Both the position numbers and the translations under genes were made by a program. From DASTHS01 sp035718085 (GTDB taxonomy: Bacteria > Actinomycetota > Acidimicrobiia > Acidimicrobiales > Palsa-688), in assembly GCA_035718085.1 (NCBI GenBank), contig DASTHS010000165.1, forward strand, positions 1 to 8,866: a stretch of DNA of 8,866 bases. Reading direction: 5' to 3'. Position 1 is the stretch's first letter. Each line of letters starts with the position of its first letter. Of the stretch, positions 5,398-8,866 are shown one piece after another. The notes beneath the pieces were generated by a model. The model was given only the letters and a program-made list of their open reading frames with translations, did not search any database and was not told where the DNA came from.

Positions 5398-5406
5398 CCC
5401 CCGCCT
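5398..5406 (-). promoter_or_regulatory. Ribosome binding site of the histidine kinase gene
   Basis: AGGCGGGGG on the minus strand ends four bases before the GTG at 5393. It supports that start over the upstream in-frame TTG and ATG codons, and implies a leadered mRNA, unlike the neighbouring tesB gene. Confidence 0.45.
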
Positions 5407-5431
5407 GCGCGCTGCGGCTCGGCGGAAGCCC

Positions 5432-5453
5432 TTCTTGCCGCCGGCGGCAAGAA
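5432..5453. promoter_or_regulatory. Perfect 22-bp palindrome, candidate operator
   Basis: The arm TTCTTGCCGCC (5432-5442) is followed without a gap by its exact reverse complement (5443-5453). It lies in the 68-base region between the histidine kinase and tesB start codons, ends eight bases before the tesB ATG, and overlaps the putative tesB -10. This is the expected layout for the binding site of a dimeric repressor. Transcribed from either strand it would also fold into an 11-bp hairpin. Confidence 0.6.
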
Positions 5454-5454
5454 T
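5449..5454 (+). promoter_or_regulatory. -10 element for tesB (leaderless)
   Basis: AAGAAT ends seven bases before the ATG at 5462, matching the spacing of the other leaderless candidates here, although its first base is A rather than T. Five of its six bases lie in the right arm of the palindrome, so a protein bound there would block the promoter. No Shine-Dalgarno sequence precedes the ATG. Confidence 0.45.
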
Positions 5455-5461
5455 AGCCCCG

Positions 5462-6331
5462 ATGTCGTCCAGCCCCGGCCCCGGTGACCCCCCCGACGGG
5501 GCGGCATCCCCGAGCCCCCTCGAGCGCCTCCTCGAGCTGCTCGACCTCGAGGACGTCGAGGTCAACGTGTTCCGGGGCTTCTCGCCGCCGGAGACGAAGC
5601 TGCGGGTGTTCGGCGGGCAGGTGGCCGCCCAGGCGCTGGTGGCCGCCGTGCGCACCGTGGGCAGCGAGCACGGCGTGCACTCCCTGCACGCCTACTTCCT
5701 GCGAGCGGGCGACCCGGCGCGCCCCATCGTCTACGACGTCGACCGCATCCGCGACGGGCGCAGCTACGTGACGCGGCGGGTGGTCGGCATCCAGGGCGGT
5801 CGGGCCATCTTCAACCTGCAGGCCAGCTTCCACCGGCCGGAGCCGGCGGGCTACGAGCACCAGGTGCCGATGCCCGACGTCCCCGGCCCCGAGGCCGCGG
5901 CGCCGCGCGACGAGTCGCAGCTGCCGCCCGAGGCCCAGGTCGACTTCCTCCACTCGGTCCGGCCCATCGTGGCCCTCGAGCTGCCGGTCACCGACCCCTA
6001 CCGCCGGAGGGTGTGGATGCGGGCCAACGGCACCATGGGCGACGACCCCGTGCTGCACACCTGTGTGTTCACCTACATGAGCGACCTCACGCTGCTGGGC
6101 GCCACCGTCGCCCCCCACCTGGCGGCGGGGGAGCGGCCGGCGATGATGGCCAGCCTCGACCACGCCATGTGGTTCCACCGCCCGTTCCGGGCCGACGAGT
6201 GGCTGCTCTACGACCAGCAGTCGGCGTCGGCGACAGGCGGCCGGGGCATGGCCCGCGGTCGGGTCTACACCCGCGACGGGGTGCTGGCCGCCTCGGTCGC
6301 CCAGGAAGGGGTCATCCGCCCGCCGCGCTGA
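5462..6331 (+). CDS. tesB: Acyl-CoA thioesterase II (TesB family)
   Basis: This 289-residue protein is a double hot-dog thioesterase that hydrolyses acyl-CoA to free fatty acid and CoA in the cytoplasm. The first hot-dog domain contains VFGGQVAAQALVAAVRTV and HSLHAYFLRAGDPARPIVYDVDRIRDGRSYVTRRV. The second contains VFTYMSDLTLLG, MASLDHAMWFHRPFRADEWLLYD, GRGMARGRVYTRDGVLAASVAQEGVIR. The catalytic Asp-Thr-Gln of E. coli TesB (D204, T228, Q278) corresponds by motif to D208, S231 and Q281, so serine replaces threonine. Length is almost exactly that of TesB (286). The ATG at 5462 is chosen because it lies next to the promoter element; an in-frame ATG at 5375 would run through the kinase's 5' end. 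It is the first of four collinear genes and is probably controlled through the palindrome in front of it. Confidence 0.95.
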   Translation: MSSSPGPGDPPDGAASPSPLERLLELLDLEDVEVNVFRGFSPPETKLRVFGGQVAAQALVAAVRTVGSEHGVHSLHAYFLRAGDPARPIVYDVDRIRDGRSYVTRRVVGIQGGRAIFNLQASFHRPEPAGYEHQVPMPDVPGPEAAAPRDESQLPPEAQVDFLHSVRPIVALELPVTDPYRRRVWMRANGTMGDDPVLHTCVFTYMSDLTLLGATVAPHLAAGERPAMMASLDHAMWFHRPFRADEWLLYDQQSASATGGRGMARGRVYTRDGVLAASVAQEGVIRPPR

Positions 6332-6372
6332 CGGGCGGTCGTGACGGGTCTGGTGACCGGCTGGGGGATGGG

Positions 6373-6378
6373 TAGGCG
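6373..6378 (+). promoter_or_regulatory. Weak -10 element for the hexapeptide acetyltransferase
   Basis: TAGGCG ends six bases before the GTG at 6385. It has the TA start but lacks the final T of a good -10. With no ribosome binding site nearby, it is the best candidate for an internal leaderless promoter in the 53-base gap after tesB. Confidence 0.35.
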
Positions 6379-6384
6379 CCCATC

Positions 6385-6924
6385 GTGCACCTCGACGACC
6401 TGGTGGCCACCGACCGGCGCAGCTGGCTCGAGTGGGTGGCGTCGTCCCGGCTGGTGCGCTTCGGGCTGCGGGCCCGGCTGCTGGCCGCCGCCGGCTTCGC
6501 CGTCGACCCCACCGCCTTCGTCGGCTCCGGCCACGTCGTCCAGGGCGACGCGCTGTCGATCGGCCCGCGCAGCTTCGTCAACGACGGGTGCCTCTTCGAC
6601 TGCACGGCGCCGATCACCGTCGGCGCCGACGTGCACCTGGCCCAGCGGGTGTGCCTGCTCACCTCGACCCACCGCATCGGCGGTCACGGCCGGCGCGGCG
6701 GCCGGCCCTACGCGGAGCCCATCACCATCGGCGACGGCGCCTGGATCGGCGCCGCCGCCCTGGTGCTGCCCGGCGTGACCGTGGGCGCCGGCGCCGTCGT
6801 CGCCGCCGGGGCGGTCGTCACCGCGGACGTGCCCGCCGACACCCTGGGCGCCGGCGTGCCGTGGCGGCCGGTGCGCGACCTGGCCGGGGGCCCGGCGATG
6901 GCCGGCGGCGGCGGCCAGGCCTAG
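6385..6924 (+). CDS. Hexapeptide-repeat (left-handed beta-helix) O-acetyltransferase
   Basis: This 179-residue protein resembles the maltose/galactoside O-acetyltransferase and NodL group, which transfer acetyl from acetyl-CoA to a sugar hydroxyl and act as trimers. An N-terminal helical segment (SWLEWVASSRLVRFGLRARLLAAAGF) precedes the left-handed helix, whose rungs are visible as SIGPRSFVNDG, TVGADVHLAQR, TIGDGAWIGAAALVLPGVTVGAGAVVAAGAVVTADVP. H96 in LLTSTHRIG fits the catalytic histidine of the family, and the loop GGHGRRGGRPYAEP follows it as expected. The tail VPWRPVRDLAG matches the usual ending. The acceptor is not identifiable; no sugar or cell-wall genes are adjacent. The GTG at 6385 fits the length and the promoter element. 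Its TAG stop is also the start of the -10 hexamer for the next gene. Confidence 0.88.
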   Translation: MHLDDLVATDRRSWLEWVASSRLVRFGLRARLLAAAGFAVDPTAFVGSGHVVQGDALSIGPRSFVNDGCLFDCTAPITVGADVHLAQRVCLLTSTHRIGGHGRRGGRPYAEPITIGDGAWIGAAALVLPGVTVGAGAVVAAGAVVTADVPADTLGAGVPWRPVRDLAGGPAMAGGGGQA

Positions 6925-6927
6925 CCT
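6922..6927 (+). promoter_or_regulatory. -10 element for the GNAT gene, overlapping a stop codon
   Basis: TAGCCT ends seven bases before the ATG at 6935. Its TAG is the stop codon of the upstream acetyltransferase gene, so the same three bases serve translation of one gene and, probably, transcription of the next. Confidence 0.5.
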
Positions 6928-6934
6928 CCCAGGC

Positions 6935-7516
6935 ATGCCTCCCGTCCCCACCATCGAGACGGATCGGTTGACCCTGCGGCCGTTCACGCCCGGCGACCTC
7001 GACGCCCTGGCGCCCCTCTTCGCCGAGGAGTCGTTCTGGCGCTACCCGCTCGGTCGCGGTCAGACCCGCCTGGAGACCGAGGAGTTCCTCGACCGCACCC
7101 TGGAGCGCTACGCCACCGACGGGTTCGGGGAGCACGCGGTCGTCGAGCGCTCGAGCGGCGCCCTCGCCGGCTACTGCGGCCTGGCGGTGCCCCACTTCCT
7201 CCCCGAGGTGCTGCCGGCGGTCGAGGTGGGCTGGCGGCTGGGCGCGGGTTTCCGCGGCAAGGGCTACGCCACCGAGGCCGGGGCCGCGACGGTGCGCTGG
7301 GGGTTCGCCGAGCGCGACCTCGACCGGATCGTGAGCATCTACGAGCCGGGCAACACCGACTCGGGTCGGGTCATGGAGAAGCTCGGCTTCACCCTCGACC
7401 GGGTGACGTCCCTGCCCAACAGGGAGTTGGAGGTGCACGTGCTGGTGCTGACCATCGGTCGGTGGGAGCAGCTGCTGGCCGGCGGAGCCTGGCCGGCGCC
7501 GGCGGGTGCCCACTGA
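6935..7516 (+). CDS. GNAT-family N-acetyltransferase (RimJ/RimL-like)
   Basis: This 193-residue GNAT protein uses acetyl-CoA to acetylate an amino group. The start IETDRLTLRPFTPGDLDALAPLF is typical of the RimJ/RimL-like Acetyltransf_3 group. The acetyl-CoA loop is GFRGKGYATEAG, with the R-x-x-G-x-A signature at R107-A112, preceded by strand VEVGWRLG. The closing segment IYEPGNTDSGRVMEKLGFTLDRVT matches the conserved ExxNxxSxRVxEKLGF motif. The family includes ribosomal-protein N-terminal acetyltransferases and drug- or metabolite-modifying enzymes; the substrate cannot be read from sequence. Its stop overlaps the start of the oxidoreductase gene (TGATG), so the two are translated in series. 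Confidence 0.9.
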   Translation: MPPVPTIETDRLTLRPFTPGDLDALAPLFAEESFWRYPLGRGQTRLETEEFLDRTLERYATDGFGEHAVVERSSGALAGYCGLAVPHFLPEVLPAVEVGWRLGAGFRGKGYATEAGAATVRWGFAERDLDRIVSIYEPGNTDSGRVMEKLGFTLDRVTSLPNRELEVHVLVLTIGRWEQLLAGGAWPAPAGAH

Positions 7517-8487
7517 TGCGCGCCGTCGTGTGCCGCCGCCTCGGCGCACCCCCCGAGGTCGAGACCGTCGACGACCCGACGCCCGGACCGGGGCAGGTGC
7601 TGGTGGATGTCGACGCCGCCGGCGTCACCTACGTCGACGCCCTGCTGGTCGGCGGCCGCTACCAGTTCCCCGTGCCCACGCCGTTCGTGCCCGGCGGGGA
7701 GGTGGCCGGCCGGGTCGTCGCCGTCGGTGACGGCGTGTCGGGGCACCGCATCGGCGACGCCGTCGTGGCATCGACGACGGTCGGAGGGTTCGCGGAGCGC
7801 TGCGTGCTGGCGGCCGGCCAGGCCCGGCCTCTGCCCGCAGGCCTGCAGCCTGCCGTCGCCGCCACCGCCCTACAGGCCTACAGCACGGCCGTCTACGCCC
7901 TGGCCCATCGCGACCCGGTGGCGGCGGGCGAGCAGGTGCTGGTGCTCGGCGCCGGCGGCGGCGTCGGCCTGGCCATGATCGACGTCGCCGTCGCCCGCGG
8001 CGCCCGGGTCATCGCGGCGGCGTCGTCGGCCGAGAAGCGGGCCGCGGCGCTGGCCATGGGGGCCGCGGTCGCCGTCGACACCCTGGCCGACGACCTGAAG
8101 ACCACCGTGCGGGAGCTGTCGGGGGGCGGCGTCGACGTGGTCGTCGACCCCGTCGGCGGCGACCTGGCCGAACCGGCCCTGCGCACCCTCGGCTTCGGCG
8201 GCCGCTACCTGGTGGTCGGCTTCGCCGGGGGGCCCATCCCCCGGATCCCGCTCAACCTCGTGCTGCTCAACAGCCGCACGGTCGTCGGCGTCGAGTATGG
8301 CGGGGCGCTCCCGAAGACGCCCGGCCTGGCCGCCGCGGTCACCGGCGAGGTGTTCGACGGCCTGACCGCCGGGCGGTTCCACCCCGTGCGCCCCACCGTG
8401 CGCCCGCTCGGCGACGCCGCCGCCGTGCTCGACGAACTGCTCGATCGGCGCGTGGTCGGCAAGATCGCCCTGGACCCCGGGAAATAA
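7516..8487 (+). CDS. NADPH:quinone oxidoreductase-like (MDR/QOR) enzyme
   Basis: This 323-residue zinc-independent medium-chain reductase is of the quinone oxidoreductase/enoyl reductase type, which uses NADPH to reduce quinones or activated double bonds. The N-terminal GroES-like domain contains DVDAAGVTYVDALLVGGRY and PFVPGGEVAGRVVAVGDGV. The Rossmann domain carries the nucleotide-binding loop GAGGGVG at 145-151, followed by ASSAEKRAAALAMGA, a segment that commonly contacts the NADPH 2'-phosphate in this family. VVDPVGGDLAEPALRTLGFGGRYLVVGFAGG and the closing LLDRRVVGKIAL are family hallmarks. The zinc-ligand cysteines of alcohol dehydrogenases are absent. Length is normal (about 320-330). 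The ATG at 7516 shares its A with the preceding stop (TGATG), with only a weak GGCGGGTG upstream, so it depends on translation of the GNAT gene. Confidence 0.92.
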   Translation: MRAVVCRRLGAPPEVETVDDPTPGPGQVLVDVDAAGVTYVDALLVGGRYQFPVPTPFVPGGEVAGRVVAVGDGVSGHRIGDAVVASTTVGGFAERCVLAAGQARPLPAGLQPAVAATALQAYSTAVYALAHRDPVAAGEQVLVLGAGGGVGLAMIDVAVARGARVIAAASSAEKRAAALAMGAAVAVDTLADDLKTTVRELSGGGVDVVVDPVGGDLAEPALRTLGFGGRYLVVGFAGGPIPRIPLNLVLLNSRTVVGVEYGGALPKTPGLAAAVTGEVFDGLTAGRFHPVRPTVRPLGDAAAVLDELLDRRVVGKIALDPGK

Positions 8488-8562
8488 CCGGGTGGCAGCG
8501 GAGGAAGTCGCCGGGGTGGCGGCGTACCTCTCGGCGGGGGACGGCCACCGGTGCCGCCTCGC

Positions 8563-8570
8563 AGGAGGAG
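8563..8570 (+). promoter_or_regulatory. Strong Shine-Dalgarno sequence
   Basis: AGGAGGAG ends five bases before the ATG at 8576. It is the only near-perfect Shine-Dalgarno sequence in the window and fixes the start of the last gene. It implies a leadered mRNA whose promoter should lie in 8488-8562, where I see no convincing -10/-35 pair. Confidence 0.8.
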
Positions 8571-8575
8571 ACGTC

Positions 8576-8866
8576 ATGGGCACGACCAGCGCCGACCGCA
8601 CCGCCACCCGGGTGCTCAGCACCGCGATCGTCGGGGTGCTCGGCGCCGGTGTCATCGGTGCGCTGGTGCTCGACACGGCCTCCCAGGCCCCCCTTCCGGC
8701 GGCCGTCGCCAGCGGACCGGCGCCGACCGGCGCCACGGCGCTGGTGCCGATCGTGCACGTGCCCGGGGACCCCGTGGCGGCATGGTCACCGGTGATCGCG
8801 CCCGGCCTCGACGCCGTCGCTGCCGACGCGGCGGGTGGGGCGTCGGGGGTGGCGCCGGCCGCCGCC
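8576..8866 (+). CDS. Unrecognised membrane-anchored or exported protein (5' part)
   Basis: The reading frame is open for 97 codons and runs off the window. A hydrophilic start (MGTTSADRTATRV) is followed by a hydrophobic stretch at about 14-33 (LSTAIVGVLGAGVIGALVLD), then an alanine/proline/glycine-rich, charge-poor segment (APLPAAVASGPAPTGATALV, later GGASGVAPAAA). This fits a signal anchor or uncleaved signal sequence with a low-complexity extracytoplasmic linker; no lipobox is present. No domain is recognisable in the visible part, so I assign no function. The strong Shine-Dalgarno sequence and consistent coding composition make the gene itself likely. Confidence 0.65.
   Translation, partial: MGTTSADRTATRVLSTAIVGVLGAGVIGALVLDTASQAPLPAAVASGPAPTGATALVPIVHVPGDPVAAWSPVIAPGLDAVAADAAGGASGVAPAAA

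Noticed and set aside
3861..5456. A 531-codon plus-strand open frame
   Set aside because: It overlaps the membrane gene, the VOC gene (wrong frame) and the histidine kinase (antisense), all of which have recognisable motifs. No domain is seen in it.
5375..5461. Upstream ATG at 5375 as the tesB start
   Set aside because: The extra 29 codons would run antisense through the kinase 5' end and the palindrome, and are not part of the TesB fold; the protein from 5462 already has the full family length.
8476..8492. Hairpin CCCGG-GAAATAA-CCGGG at the end of the oxidoreductase gene, as a terminator
   Set aside because: It has only a five-base stem, contains the stop codon in its loop and is not followed by a T-run; too weak to list as a feature.
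7870..8736. Minus-strand frame opposite the oxidoreductase and the last gene
   Set aside because: It is a mirror of the oxidoreductase codons, with no recognisable domain and no ribosome binding site; the plus-strand genes explain the sequence.

Overview
The window is very GC-rich, gene-dense DNA with actinobacterial gene content: an ECF sigma/zinc anti-sigma pair, a DUF3817 membrane protein, an actinobacterial-type YbaK protein, a TesB thioesterase and a quinone oxidoreductase. Several genes appear to be transcribed without a leader. I infer a free-living actinobacterium, possibly from the Acidimicrobiia. That placement rests on family resemblance recalled by eye, not on a search.

Layout. 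1-88: a short tandem repeat of a degenerate 8-bp unit. 86-747 (-): the broken remains of a class III adenylate/guanylate cyclase-type gene, with several frame changes and the catalytic core missing. 761-1312 (+): a YbaK/EbsC-type aminoacyl-tRNA deacylase-like protein, followed by a GC-rich hairpin. 1313-1502 holds no intact gene, only a possible fragment of a LuxR-type helix-turn-helix. 1503-2516 (-): an ECF sigma factor and its zinc-binding anti-sigma factor, translationally coupled, with a possible 10-codon leader ORF overlapping the sigma start. 2589-3416 (+): an amidohydrolase divergent from the sigma operon. 3405-4246 (-): a two-gene membrane-protein operon whose last gene encodes DUF3817. 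4291-4677 (+): a VOC-fold protein. 4674-5393 (-): a soluble orphan histidine kinase. 5462-8487 (+): four collinear genes, namely TesB acyl-CoA thioesterase, hexapeptide-repeat acetyltransferase, GNAT acetyltransferase and NADPH:quinone oxidoreductase. 8576 to the end (+): the start of an unrecognised membrane-anchored or exported protein.

How the parts work together. The clearest functional unit is sigma plus anti-sigma. The two membrane genes (GTGA overlap) and the GNAT/oxidoreductase pair (TGATG overlap) are also translationally coupled. The rest looks like ordinary chromosomal metabolic and regulatory genes packed tightly, with two convergent pairs overlapping at their stop codons. The most distinctive regulatory features are (i) -10-like hexamers placed 6-8 bases before several start codons, pointing to leaderless mRNAs, and (ii) a perfect 22-bp palindrome over the tesB promoter, between tesB and the histidine kinase. 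I found no defence system, mobile element, CRISPR array or RNA gene, and nothing that amounts to a convincing new multi-gene system.
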